Positions 17,185 through 26,122 of a stretch of 64,000 nucleotides of DNA are shown in pieces. The number at the start of each line of letters is the position of its first letter. Within the stretch, counting starts at the first letter, position 1. The position numbers and the translations under genes are program-made. A model generated the notes under the pieces. That model did no database searches and was not told where the DNA came from. It was given only the letters and a program-made list of their open reading frames with translations. The stretch is from Holophagae bacterium (GTDB lineage Bacteria; Acidobacteriota; Holophagae; Acanthopleuribacterales; Acanthopleuribacteraceae): positions 1 to 64,000 of the forward strand of contig JAUIFE010000002.1 in the NCBI GenBank assembly GCA_030429565.1. The letters are read 5' to 3'.

Positions 17185-18534
17185 TTAAAAAAAGCGCAGC
17201 CCACGCGGGTCGTCACCACGCACCACCGCCATCGCCTCCATCGCAAAAAACAAACCGCCCGCGATAACCACCGTCATCTCGCGTTCGGTCGCGATTTGCA
17301 GGGCCTGCGCCACGCCGGCCTCAATCGTCTCAAAAACCGAACAGGGCAACCCCGAATCAGCCGCACGAACCGCCGCCGCCACGCGTTCTACCGGCGCACC
17401 CATGTGATAGGCCCGCGTGCACACGACCTCGTCGGCCACCGTCACCAGGGTTGCCGTCATCGCTTCAACCGCCTTGTTATGCGAAACCCCCAGCAACAGC
17501 AGCACCGCTTTGCCGGCTATAAAGGGCTGAATCGTCGCCAGAAACGCCGCCGTTGCCGCGGGCGTGTGGCCGACATCGTAAAAAAGCGGCGGTGGGCCGG
17601 GAACATAGGAAGCGCGGCCGGGCCACTGCACGCGCGCCAAACCCGTGCGCATGGCTTGCGCCATGGTCGCCGCCGACCAGCCCAATTCTTCGCGTTCGAC
17701 ATAAAGCTTAACCGCCGCCATCGCCACCACCGCATTTTGCACTTGGTGCGCACCCAACAGCGGCAAACGAAGGTCGGCGATATGCAAACCGTCGATCTCG
17801 GCATGGAACCGCGCACCGTCCACCTCAGCCGTGACCAGCTCGACCTGACAACGCTCAGCGCATTCGAACAACGCGATCTGGTTCAGGGCCGCATAGGCGC
17901 GCAAACGCTGCAACAGGTCGTGATCGCCCAAGGGAAACAACACCATGGTCCCGCCTGGCGGGCACAACGACAGCTTGTCGTAACCAATCAATTCCAGCGT
18001 ATCACCCAATAAATGCGTGTGCTCTAAGTCCAGCGATGTCAGAGCACAAACCGAGCCTGGCAGGGCGCGAACCGAATCGAAGCGACCGCCAATACCCGCT
18101 TCCAACACACCGTGACCCGCCCCCTGCTGCAGAAAATAGCGATAGGCCAAAGCCGTGGTGCACTCAAAGGCGCCAAACGTGGTCGCCCCCTGCTCGCGGC
18201 CGTAAGTCTGGGTTGCCTGCTGTATCCAAGCAAGCCCGTTCTCCAGATCGCTATTCGTTATATCAACGCCGTTAACCGAAATTCGTTCGTTAAAGCGATG
18301 CAAATGTGGGGAAATGTAACGTGCCGTCCTAAGGCCGCCCGCCGCCAGCATCGCCGCAATCATCGCCGTCGTTCCGCCTTTCCCATTCGACCCCGTTACC
18401 TTTATATAGGAACCGCTTTTCCCCTCGCTGCCGGCTTCAGCCGCTTTGCGCAGCCACAACATGCGCTGTAAACCAATACCATCGCCAAATTTAGGCATCG
18501 CGAGCAATCGTTCGACCAATGACATGTCCGTCAC
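17185..18534 (-). CDS. Second, divergent FolC-like Mur ligase
   Basis: This 449-residue protein also has FolC architecture: MPKFGDGIGLQRM at the N-terminus, the P-loop GSNGKGGTT, SPHLHRFNERISVNG, the LEAGIGGRFD segment and a C-terminal YDVGHTP in place of the usual DxAHNP. It differs from the neighbouring copy in the P-loop (GKGG instead of GKGS) and in the loss of Asn after the C-terminal His, so its substrate may differ. The GTG at 18534 has GGAGG 5 bases upstream and is preferred to the ATG at 18567, which lacks a ribosome site. It is tail to tail with the first copy and divergent from the PKS gene. Candidate roles are folate polyglutamylation or ligation of amino acids to another acid. 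Confidence 0.75.
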   Translation of the reverse strand: MTDMSLVERLLAMPKFGDGIGLQRMLWLRKAAEAGSEGKSGSYIKVTGSNGKGGTTAMIAAMLAAGGLRTARYISPHLHRFNERISVNGVDITNSDLENGLAWIQQATQTYGREQGATTFGAFECTTALAYRYFLQQGAGHGVLEAGIGGRFDSVRALPGSVCALTSLDLEHTHLLGDTLELIGYDKLSLCPPGGTMVLFPLGDHDLLQRLRAYAALNQIALFECAERCQVELVTAEVDGARFHAEIDGLHIADLRLPLLGAHQVQNAVVAMAAVKLYVEREELGWSAATMAQAMRTGLARVQWPGRASYVPGPPPLFYDVGHTPAATAAFLATIQPFIAGKAVLLLLGVSHNKAVEAMTATLVTVADEVVCTRAYHMGAPVERVAAAVRAADSGLPCSVFETIEAGVAQALQIATEREMTVVIAGGLFFAMEAMAVVRGDDPRGLRFF

Positions 18535-18734
18535 ACCGGCCTCCACCACAAGATGTTCCGTCAGCATAACAAAGTCGCCGACCCACCCCGTCGACTTTCG
18601 CCCGCGATGCTTTTTGAATTTTAAAACACCGTTACAAACCCACGAAATTCAAGCCAATACTCATCTCAAGCTTTTTCGGTTTCTTTCATTCTTTCTCACC
18701 ACAGCTTCATCCAAGAACTTTCGAAACGACCTGC

Positions 18735-18740
18735 TATAAT
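18735..18740 (+). promoter_or_regulatory. Extended -10 promoter for the PKS gene
   Basis: TGCTATAAT (18732-18740) is a perfect -10 hexamer with the TGn extension, 47 bases upstream of the PKS ATG. The -35 position is poor, as is common for extended -10 promoters. Confidence 0.5.
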
Positions 18741-18787
18741 GGGGCTCCTTTTCTCAAATTATTCATTTCATGCTTGGAGCTTTTTCC

Positions 18788-21700
18788 ATGAGCCACGATC
18801 CTTTTCGCAACGCCGAGAACGGAATTGCCGTTATCGGCATGGCCTGCCGCTTCCCCGGCGCCCCCGACCTCGACACTTTTTGGCACAACCTCCGCACCGC
18901 CCAGCACGGCATTTCGTTTATGGCCGCCGACGCCAACGCACCCGAGGGTTACGTCCCCGCCCGCGGCCTGCTGGATCAAATCGATCAATTTGACGCCGAA
19001 GCCTTTGGATTGTCCGCCCGTGACGCGCTGCTCATGGATCCCCAACAACGCTTGCTGTTTGAGACCGCGCTGCACGCCTTCGACCACGCCGGCGTCGACC
19101 CCAACCGCAGCGGCGAAGCCACCGGCGTGTTCACCGGTGTCGGTGCCGGCAGCTACGCCCATCGACTGTGGCAAAGCCAAAACGGCGACGAATCGATTGG
19201 CATGATGCAGCTTGAAATCGGCAACGACAAGGATTACTCGGCGCCGCGCCTGTCTTATCTGCTCAACTTGCGCGGGCCCAGCATCCCCGTGCAAACCGCC
19301 TGCAGCACCTCGCTGGTCGCCGTCCACGCCGCCGTCCAAAGCCTGCTCAGCAACGAGTGTGACCTCGCCCTCGCCGGCGGTTGCTCGCTACCTTATTTAG
19401 AACCGACCGGTTACCAATACCGCGAAGACGATATCTACGCACCCGACGGCTTTTGTCGCAGCTTTGACGCCCAAGCCGGCGGCACCGTGCCCGGCAGCGG
19501 CGTTGGTTTGGTCGTGCTCAAACGCCTCGATGAAGCGCGCCAAGACGGCGACCGCATCATGGCCGTCATCCTCGCCACCGCCGTCAACAACGACGGCGAC
19601 CAGAAAGTCGGCTTCACCGCGCCCAGCGTCACCGGTCAACGCACCGTAATTGAGGACGCGCTCTCGCTCGCCGACGTCGATCCCGGTCACATCGGCTTCG
19701 TGGAAACCCACGGCACCGCCACGCGTTTGGGTGATCCCATCGAAATCGAAGCCCTACGCCAAGCATTTGGCCAAGACGGCCGCAACTGCGCGCTCGGCGC
19801 GGTTAAATCGAATATCGGCCACGCCGGTGCCGCCGCCGGCATCGCCGGGTTCATCAAAACCGTTTTGTGTCGCGCCCACAACACGCTCGTGCCGACGCTG
19901 CATTACACCGCACCCAACCCCAAGCTCAACCTCGACGACAGCCCGTTTTTCGTCAACACGGCAACCCAGCCCTGGCCACAGGAACAACCCCTCGCCGGCG
20001 TAAGTTCCTTTGGGATTGGCGGCACCAACTGCCACTTGATCCTGGCACCCGCACCCCAGGCCGGCGCGAGCCAACCTTCGCCGCGCCGCACCCAATTGCT
20101 CACCCTCGCCGCCAAAAACGAAACCGCCTTGGCGCAACACGCCGACAACCTCGCCGAAGCACTCAGCACCGACGACGCCCCCGATTTAGCCGACGTCGCC
20201 TTCTCGCTCAACGGCGCCCGCAAGGCTTTTTCAACGCGCACCTGGCTCACCGCCGCCGATCACGCCGAGGCCGTTGTCGCCTTGCGCCGCCTCGCCAACG
20301 CGCCCAACCCCCACCATGCCGTTAACCCGCCCGTCGTCTTCTGTTTCACCGGCCAAGGTGTCGAGGGCGGCGACTGGGGCGCCGCTTTGTTCCAGGAGGA
20401 ACCCGTTTTCCGTCAGGCCGCCCTACAAGCGCTCACCGCCCTGGCGCCGCACCTGGATTTTGACCTCGCCGCCGTGATGTTCCGTGCCGAAACCGATCTC
20501 AGCCCCCCCAGCCGCTACCAGCCCGCCTTATTTGTGCTCGGTTACGCCTTAGCCTCACTGTGGCAATCACTCGCGGTCAAGCCCACCGCTGTGCTCGGCC
20601 ACAGCTTGGGCGAATACGCCGCCGCCGTCGTCGCCGGCGTGTTGTCGCTCGAGGACGCCGCCAAACTCGTCGCCGAACGGGCCCAACAAACCGAACGCTT
20701 ACCTGGCGGCGCCATGTTGGCCTTACCCATCAGCGCCGACCAAACCGAAGCCTGGTGTTCCGATCAGGTCGCGCTCGCCGCCGTCAACGGCGCCAACCTC
20801 TGCGTGTTCAGCGGCCCCTACGACGCCGTCGATGCCCTGGCCACACGCGCCAAAGACGCCGGCCTCGAACCGATTCGCTTCCCCACCAGCCACGCCTTCC
20901 ACTCACCCATGACCGCACCGGCCTTGGCTCCGCTCACCGCCGCCGCGCAAACCACGAATCCCCAAGCCGCGACGATTCCCTTCGCGTCCACGGTGACGGG
21001 CACCTGGCTCACAACCCAAGACGCCCGCGATCCCCAGTATTGGGCGCGCCAAATGGCGCAAACCGTGCGCTTCCACGACGCCGTCCTCACCGCCGCCGAA
21101 TACGAAAACGCACTGTTCCTGGAAATCGGACCCGGTCGCGTGCTCAGCCGCCTCGTCGCCCGTTCACTCGGTGCCGACAAAACCGTCGCCTCACTGGAAC
21201 CCGACCGCGACAGCGCCGCCGCCTTCAGTCACGCGCTCGGTTCCGTTTGGGCGCGCGGTGTCGCCATTGCGTGGTCCGCCTGGTTCGCCGAAGAACAACG
21301 CCAAAAAGTCACCTTGCCCGCCTACCCCTTCCAACGTCGGCGTTATTGGGTCGAAGCCGAAAGCAACGCCGTCACTGATGCGCGCGGTTTACTGGAAACG
21401 CGCCGCCCCGCCAACGAATGGTATTACCGACCGGCTTGGCAACAAATCGTCGCCCCGGCCGCCTGCGACGCTTCTGCACTTGAACCCGAACAAACCTGGC
21501 TGCTGCTCTTCGACGACGGACGGCTCGCCGACGCGCTCTCCGCATCGTTGACCCAAGCCGGGCAACACTGTGTCCACGTGCGCCGCGGTCACGACTTTTC
21601 CCATGACGCACCCAATTGCTTCACGCTAAATCCCGCCACGGGTTTTCCGCGCCTGCTGCAACAGCTCGAAGATCAAGGCCGTCGCCCCGACAACATCGTC

Positions 21701-23293
21701 CACGGCTGGTCGCTCGCCATGCCCGCCGTCAACCAAACAAGTCAGGTCGCCGTCGCTTTGGACGCCGGTTTCGCGGGCTTGATGCACCTCAGCAAAGCGC
21801 TGACCGAACAACATCCCGAGCAGGTGCGTCTGAGCGCCGTCACCCGCAACATGTGGTCCCTGGCGGACGCAGACGGCACGGACACGGCCTGGCAAGCAAC
21901 CTTGCTGGGCGCCACCACCGTGTTGCCGCTTGAATTCGAATTCCTCAAAACCTGCTGCATCGATATCGGCGATAGTGACACCGATCAAGCCGTCGCCGCT
22001 ATTGCCGCGCGTTTTGTCGGCGACTGGGACGACGACACCACCCTCCACGCCCACGGCATGCTGTGGCGCCGGGACTTCCAGCGTATTGCCGCCCCACCCG
22101 AACCGCCCGCCGCCGCAGCCGCGCTCGACGGTGTCTACCTTATCCTCAACGGTTTCCAAGAGTTCGGTTACGACCTCTGCCGCCATCTGCAAGACCAAGG
22201 CGCCGCCGCCGTGTTGGTGGACCGCGCGTTCCTGCCACCCGCCCACGAATGGGACACATGGTTGGCAGAACAAGGCGGGGACGATTGGACCAGCCAGGTC
22301 ATCAACAACCTGCGTTCCGTTGGCGAACGCGTCTTTACCAAAACCGCCAACCCCACCGATGCCGGCGCTTTGGCCGCCGTCACCGACCAGGTGCGCCGCG
22401 AGCACGGCCGTCTCGACGGCGTGTTTGTGCTTGACCGCGGCGCCCGCGCCGGCCTGATCCAAACCAAAAGCAGCGCCGAACCGGCTCCCTTCCTCGCTGA
22501 AAAAATGTCGGAAACCCTCGCCGTCGGCGCCGTCATGGCCGACCTCGATACCGTCATGGTGTTCACCACCAACGCCGACGACGCCGGCGGCATCGGTCAA
22601 TCGGAACACGCCGCCGCCTATGCCTTCCAGGAAAGCTATTACCGCCGCCTGCCGTGTCGCGCCGGCCAACGCCGTCACGTGATTGAGTGGGGCGGCTTGC
22701 CCAGCGACAGTGCCCCTGGCCCCGAGTCCGGTTTGAGCGGCCAACTGATTGAAAAACAAAAACGTTTTGGTCTCGACAGCGCCGACCGCTTAACCGTCGC
22801 CGCGCGTTTGCTGCCTTCGCAACAGAACTACACCGTCGTGTCCACGCGTGACTACGGCGCCGTGCTGGCGCAGCGCCGCACCTTCACCGCCGCCTACTTC
22901 AAAGACCAGGCCGCGCCCAGCGCTACCGAAGAACGCCCCGACCTGACCACCGCCTACCTCGCGCCGTCAAGCGACGTCGAGCGGCTGTTGGCTGAGTTGT
23001 GGGAAGCCGCCTTTGCCGTCAAACCCATCGGCATCGACGACGACTTCTTCGAACTGGGCGGTCACTCACTACTGGCCGTTGATTTGTTGGCGTCAATGAG
23101 CAAGGTCTTCGCCACCAACGTCGGTCTCGAAGTCCTCTTCGCCAACCCGACCATCGCCGCCTTGGCCCGCGTCCTCGCCGGCGACGAATTGGAGAGCGAA
23201 GACGCCGAACTCACCGCCGCCTTGCTCGACCGCATTGAAGACTTATCGCCCGAGGAAATCGAGGCCATGTTGGCCGAAGTCGAAAACGAATAA
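18788..23293 (+). CDS. Type I polyketide synthase module: KS-AT-(degenerate KR)-ACP
   Basis: The 1501-residue protein has a ketosynthase at about residues 12-430, with active Cys172 in TACSTSL and both His motifs (ETHGT, KSNIGHA). An acyltransferase follows at about 515-810, with Ser606 in GHSLGEYAA and a SHAFHS motif pointing to malonyl-CoA. Residues about 890-1340 look like a ketoreductase, but the Rossmann glycines are lost (LNGFQEFG) and the Tyr of the YAAAN motif is replaced (HAAAYAF), so it should not reduce. An ACP near the end has phosphopantetheine Ser1427 in GGHSLLA. The acidic tail ending LSPEEIEAMLAEVENE looks like a docking element. The ATG at 18788 has TTGGAG upstream. One round of malonate extension with the beta-keto group left intact is predicted. 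The monooxygenase gene follows after 17 bases. Confidence 0.92.
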   Translation: MSHDPFRNAENGIAVIGMACRFPGAPDLDTFWHNLRTAQHGISFMAADANAPEGYVPARGLLDQIDQFDAEAFGLSARDALLMDPQQRLLFETALHAFDHAGVDPNRSGEATGVFTGVGAGSYAHRLWQSQNGDESIGMMQLEIGNDKDYSAPRLSYLLNLRGPSIPVQTACSTSLVAVHAAVQSLLSNECDLALAGGCSLPYLEPTGYQYREDDIYAPDGFCRSFDAQAGGTVPGSGVGLVVLKRLDEARQDGDRIMAVILATAVNNDGDQKVGFTAPSVTGQRTVIEDALSLADVDPGHIGFVETHGTATRLGDPIEIEALRQAFGQDGRNCALGAVKSNIGHAGAAAGIAGFIKTVLCRAHNTLVPTLHYTAPNPKLNLDDSPFFVNTATQPWPQEQPLAGVSSFGIGGTNCHLILAPAPQAGASQPSPRRTQLLTLAAKNETALAQHADNLAEALSTDDAPDLADVAFSLNGARKAFSTRTWLTAADHAEAVVALRRLANAPNPHHAVNPPVVFCFTGQGVEGGDWGAALFQEEPVFRQAALQALTALAPHLDFDLAAVMFRAETDLSPPSRYQPALFVLGYALASLWQSLAVKPTAVLGHSLGEYAAAVVAGVLSLEDAAKLVAERAQQTERLPGGAMLALPISADQTEAWCSDQVALAAVNGANLCVFSGPYDAVDALATRAKDAGLEPIRFPTSHAFHSPMTAPALAPLTAAAQTTNPQAATIPFASTVTGTWLTTQDARDPQYWARQMAQTVRFHDAVLTAAEYENALFLEIGPGRVLSRLVARSLGADKTVASLEPDRDSAAAFSHALGSVWARGVAIAWSAWFAEEQRQKVTLPAYPFQRRRYWVEAESNAVTDARGLLETRRPANEWYYRPAWQQIVAPAACDASALEPEQTWLLLFDDGRLADALSASLTQAGQHCVHVRRGHDFSHDAPNCFTLNPATGFPRLLQQLEDQGRRPDNIVHGWSLAMPAVNQTSQVAVALDAGFAGLMHLSKALTEQHPEQVRLSAVTRNMWSLADADGTDTAWQATLLGATTVLPLEFEFLKTCCIDIGDSDTDQAVAAIAARFVGDWDDDTTLHAHGMLWRRDFQRIAAPPEPPAAAAALDGVYLILNGFQEFGYDLCRHLQDQGAAAVLVDRAFLPPAHEWDTWLAEQGGDDWTSQVINNLRSVGERVFTKTANPTDAGALAAVTDQVRREHGRLDGVFVLDRGARAGLIQTKSSAEPAPFLAEKMSETLAVGAVMADLDTVMVFTTNADDAGGIGQSEHAAAYAFQESYYRRLPCRAGQRRHVIEWGGLPSDSAPGPESGLSGQLIEKQKRFGLDSADRLTVAARLLPSQQNYTVVSTRDYGAVLAQRRTFTAAYFKDQAAPSATEERPDLTTAYLAPSSDVERLLAELWEAAFAVKPIGIDDDFFELGGHSLLAVDLLASMSKVFATNVGLEVLFANPTIAALARVLAGDELESEDAELTAALLDRIEDLSPEEIEAMLAEVENE

Positions 23294-23310
23294 CCAACCG
23301 GGAGCAAACG

Positions 23311-24456
23311 ATGGATTTACAAGAACGCCTCAAACGGCTGACACCGGAACAACAGCAAAAACTCTCGGCCAAGTTGGCTGCCGCCCAAGCCGGCAAAAGT
23401 AACGCCGTCACCATGGATTTCACCTTGTTTTTCTTCGCCGCCAACGGCCGCGACACCGAGGGTGACCCTTACGGCCTGCTGATGGACGCCGCCCGTTTCG
23501 GTGACCGCGCCGGCTTTAAAGCGATCTGGACACCGGAACGCCATTTCGGTGACTTTGGCGGTTTGTATCCCAACCCCACCGTGCTCGCCGCCGCCTTGGC
23601 CATGACCACCAAAAACATGCAACTGCGTGCCGGCAGTTTGGTGCTGCCGCTGCACCATCCCGTACGTGTCGCCGAGGATTGGGCCGTCATCGACAACCTC
23701 TCGCGCGGCCGTGCCGCCGTGTCCTTCGCCACCGGCTGGCATCGTCACGATTACGTCATTAACCCAAGCGCCTTCGCCGAACGCAACGCCGTCATGTTCC
23801 GTCACATCGACACCGTGCGCCGCCTGTGGGCCGGCGAAAGCGTCACCCTACCCGGCGTCGACGGCGAAACCACCCAGGTCGCCACCTTACCGCGCCCGGT
23901 GCAGGCAAGTTTACCGATGTGGATCACCGCCACCTCGCCGACCACCTGGGAACGCGCCGGCGCCGTCGGTGCCAACATTCTGACCGCGCTCATCGCCACC
24001 GAGCCGGCGCAACTGGCCGACTTAATTAAAGGCTACCGCAAGGCTCGCGCCCAAAACGGCCACGATCCGCGCAAGGGCATTGTTTCGCTGATGTTACACA
24101 CCTACATCGACGATGATCGCGACAGCGTGCGCGCTTTGGTACGCGATCCAATGAAACAATACTTGGCGCGTTACCTCGACCAGTTCCGTCAAATGGGCGC
24201 TCTCAACGGCGCCGACCGCGACGAGGAGACGCTGCTGGAATTCGCCTTCGAGCGTTACTTCCGCGAACGTTCGTTGATGGGCACGCCCGCCGACGGTGCC
24301 GCCATGGTGCAGCGCCTCAAAGGCTACGGCGTCGACGAAATCGCCTGCTTGTTGGACTTCGGCTTGCCCAACGACACCGTGTTGGCCGGCCTGCCGCGCC
24401 TCGATGCGCTGCGCGCGCGCTTCAGCGCCGACCGCCAAGCCGCCGCGCTGGTTTAA
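23311..24456 (+). CDS. Stand-alone natural-product luciferase-like monooxygenase (MupA/Atu3671-type LLM)
   Basis: The 381-residue protein starts with a charged amphipathic helix (MDLQERLKRLTPEQQQKL) of the kind found at NRPS/PKS docking interfaces. An FMN-dependent bacterial-luciferase-like TIM barrel follows: MDFTLFFFAANG, IWTPERHFGDFGG, LRAGSLVLPLHHPVRVAEDW and FATGWH. These phrases match the LLM group usually embedded in or next to PKS/NRPS modules. Such enzymes use reduced FMN and O2 to hydroxylate or Baeyer-Villiger-oxidise carrier-bound chains; which of these applies here cannot be told. The ATG lies 17 bases after the PKS stop with GGGAGC upstream, so the two are one operon. The probable substrate is the beta-ketoacyl-ACP made by the upstream synthase. 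Confidence 0.88.
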   Translation: MDLQERLKRLTPEQQQKLSAKLAAAQAGKSNAVTMDFTLFFFAANGRDTEGDPYGLLMDAARFGDRAGFKAIWTPERHFGDFGGLYPNPTVLAAALAMTTKNMQLRAGSLVLPLHHPVRVAEDWAVIDNLSRGRAAVSFATGWHRHDYVINPSAFAERNAVMFRHIDTVRRLWAGESVTLPGVDGETTQVATLPRPVQASLPMWITATSPTTWERAGAVGANILTALIATEPAQLADLIKGYRKARAQNGHDPRKGIVSLMLHTYIDDDRDSVRALVRDPMKQYLARYLDQFRQMGALNGADRDEETLLEFAFERYFRERSLMGTPADGAAMVQRLKGYGVDEIACLLDFGLPNDTVLAGLPRLDALRARFSADRQAAALV

Positions 24457-24473
24457 GCGCACCCAACACAAGG

Positions 24474-24525
24474 AAACCTCGGGCAGACGGCGCCCCTTGC
24501 GGCGGTCGTCATACCCGAGGTGTTT
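24474..24525. terminator. Hairpin between convergent LLM and secreted-protein genes
   Basis: AAACCTCGGG (24474-24483) can pair with CCCGAGGTGTTT (24514-24525) with one bulged base. An inner CGCC/GGCG stem and an A-run follow on the + strand. Position between convergent genes suggests a shared terminator. Confidence 0.4.
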
Positions 24526-24562
24526 CAAAAAAGAGATCTACCCATCGGTGCAGCGCGAGATC

Positions 24563-25294
24563 TTAAAGTTCTTCTTTCAGGCCAATGCTGTAGGGTAGGG
24601 ACAGATCGCCGGACGCGATGCTGTAAACCTGGTAAACACCGAGCAGGGGTTTTTCACCGGTCGTATCGACGCGCATAAAAGCCGCGACCGCATCGAAGTT
24701 AAACGTCAGGTTGCCACTGACCCGTTGCGCCGGCACCAGCACCCGCAGCGTGCGGTTGTTAAAGGCCAGGCCGAAGTTGGGTGAATCCATGTACATCGGC
24801 ATGCCGGGATTGGTGGGCGGCAACACCTGGGCCGCGTCTTCGGGCGCAATTTGCACCACCGACAAACCGCCGGGAACGCGTGTATCGTGATCGAGCAACA
24901 CCCAGTGCGTGTGCCAGACCTGGCCGTCGTCATCGTAACGGCCGTTGTTGTCTTCATCCCAAAGTGGGGTGTCGTCGAAATCGGGGTGTGCCGTCACCGC
25001 AAGCGCCACAATGCCGCCGTCGGCCTCAAAGCCAACATCACTCGGCGCCAAAGTGGTGGGAAACACATAACCGAGCACGGGCGCACCATTTAATTCGCCG
25101 TTCGGTTTGGGAAAAGTAGCGCCGGCACGGCCTTTAACGCGCAGCGAGAACACCAGCAGATCGAGATTGTGGTGGTAACGCACATGGGTCGAACGGATTT
25201 TCATGTTGCTGCCGGCATAAGCCACGCCGGTATCAAGCGCAAAGATTGGGGAACACAGGCAAACCGTCATTGCGGCCAAAATCAAATGGTTCAT
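24563..25294 (-). CDS. Secreted hypothetical protein with Asp-rich loop
   Basis: This 243-residue protein is not one I recognise. It has a clear signal peptide (MNHLILAAMTVCLCSPIFA), so it is exported. The rest is beta-rich. One acidic loop (DEDNNGRYDDDG) looks able to bind calcium in the manner of dockerin or thrombospondin type-3 loops, and WHTHWVLLDHD follows closely. GAAGGAAG lies just before the ATG. It is divergent from the HxlR regulator at 25470, with a palindromic operator between them, so it is a likely HxlR target. It converges with the PKS/LLM operon and has no obvious catalytic motif. Confidence 0.6.
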   Translation of the reverse strand: MNHLILAAMTVCLCSPIFALDTGVAYAGSNMKIRSTHVRYHHNLDLLVFSLRVKGRAGATFPKPNGELNGAPVLGYVFPTTLAPSDVGFEADGGIVALAVTAHPDFDDTPLWDEDNNGRYDDDGQVWHTHWVLLDHDTRVPGGLSVVQIAPEDAAQVLPPTNPGMPMYMDSPNFGLAFNNRTLRVLVPAQRVSGNLTFNFDAVAAFMRVDTTGEKPLLGVYQVYSIASGDLSLPYSIGLKEEL

Positions 25295-25397
25295 GGAATC
25301 ACTTCCTTCTCAAAACGTTGGGGACCCGACGTTACCGCGATCAGCCGGCTTGATCTCGGTGCGGGATGACGGCATTATGGAAGGAGACGGAAAGTAA

Positions 25398-25415
25398 GAA
25401 AAGTGAGCACTTTCC
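25398..25415. promoter_or_regulatory. Palindromic operator between HxlR gene and secreted protein
   Basis: GAAAAGTG-AG-CACTTTCC is a near-perfect inverted repeat (7 of 8 bases per arm), 54 bases upstream of the HxlR GTG. Placement and symmetry suit a dimeric winged-helix regulator controlling both divergent genes. It is motif evidence only. Confidence 0.45.
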
Positions 25416-25469
25416 GGTAAGGTGGGTTACCAAACGGTCGCAATTGCGGCGCCCCAGGAGGTTGCAGGC

Positions 25470-25793
25470 GTGGAGAAAACAGAAACCCCCAGCGTCAAAC
25501 GCATGATGGAAGACGTGGTCGGCTGTAAATGGTCGTTATCCGTGATCGACATGGTCCAACGCGGCGTCAATCGACCGGGTGCCATGGTACGCGAAGAGGA
25601 CGGCCTAACCACCAAAGTCCTCAACCAACGCCTCAGTAAACTCAAGCGCTACCGTATCCTGGAACGCACCGTGTACCCGGAAGTGCCGCCCCGCGTTGAG
25701 TACCACCTCACCGAATTCGGCGAAGCCTTCGCGCAAATCATCACCCGCATCAACGACCTGCAGGGCCGCTATTTTGATGAATCGCGAACGTGA
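25470..25793 (+). CDS. HxlR-family transcriptional regulator
   Basis: The 107-residue product has the HxlR core: CKWSLSVIDMVQRG, then the recognition helix region TTKVLNQRLSKLKRYRILER, and the wing YPEVPPRVEYHLTEFGEAF. HxlR proteins are small dimeric winged-helix regulators that often sense reactive electrophiles or redox state. I place the start at the GTG at 25470, since AGGAGG lies 8 bases upstream; the earlier in-frame GTG at 25422 has no ribosome site. It is divergent from the secreted protein at 24563-25294. It sits between the two halves of the NRPS/PKS locus, so a role in controlling either is possible but not shown. Confidence 0.88.
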   Translation: MEKTETPSVKRMMEDVVGCKWSLSVIDMVQRGVNRPGAMVREEDGLTTKVLNQRLSKLKRYRILERTVYPEVPPRVEYHLTEFGEAFAQIITRINDLQGRYFDESRT

Positions 25794-26088
25794 ACAGAGC
25801 AAAGCGGATTACACACCTGACAAGTATTTACTGAAAACCCTCCCGATATATGAAGCCGGACTTAGTCTTGCCGGCCCTTTCAGTAGGAACAGTAATCGGT
25901 TGGGTGAAGTGTTTCATCGGGCATCAAAAAGTTGTTTCATTACGCACATGGAGAAACGACTACCTGAAGGAAAAAATCGCTTCCTTTATTCCGACTACCT
26001 TACCGCCACATTTTACGATGCCCAAGGAAGAGTTCTTCGCCTAACTGCGACCGGCGAAAGGGCCCAATTAGGCCCATCAGCCCGATGA
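25777..26088 (+). CDS. Doubtful small ORF after HxlR
   Basis: A 103-codon frame (MNREREQSKADYTPDKYLL...) overlaps the end of the HxlR gene by 17 bases. It continues to 26088 in A+T-richer DNA. It has no good ribosome site and no domain I recognise. A second frame at 25850-26044 competes with it. The region may instead be a decayed gene or spacer. Confidence 0.2.
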   Translation: MNREREQSKADYTPDKYLLKTLPIYEAGLSLAGPFSRNSNRLGEVFHRASKSCFITHMEKRLPEGKNRFLYSDYLTATFYDAQGRVLRLTATGERAQLGPSAR

Positions 26089-26122
26089 CAACCTGTCATT
26101 AAATTCACAAACCTCCATCGAT

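Noticed and set aside
21626..22759. 377-codon open frame antisense to the PKS
   Set aside because: It lies wholly inside the PKS coding strand complement, in a region with clear PKS domain content, and has no ribosome site or recognisable domain; high G+C creates long antisense frames.
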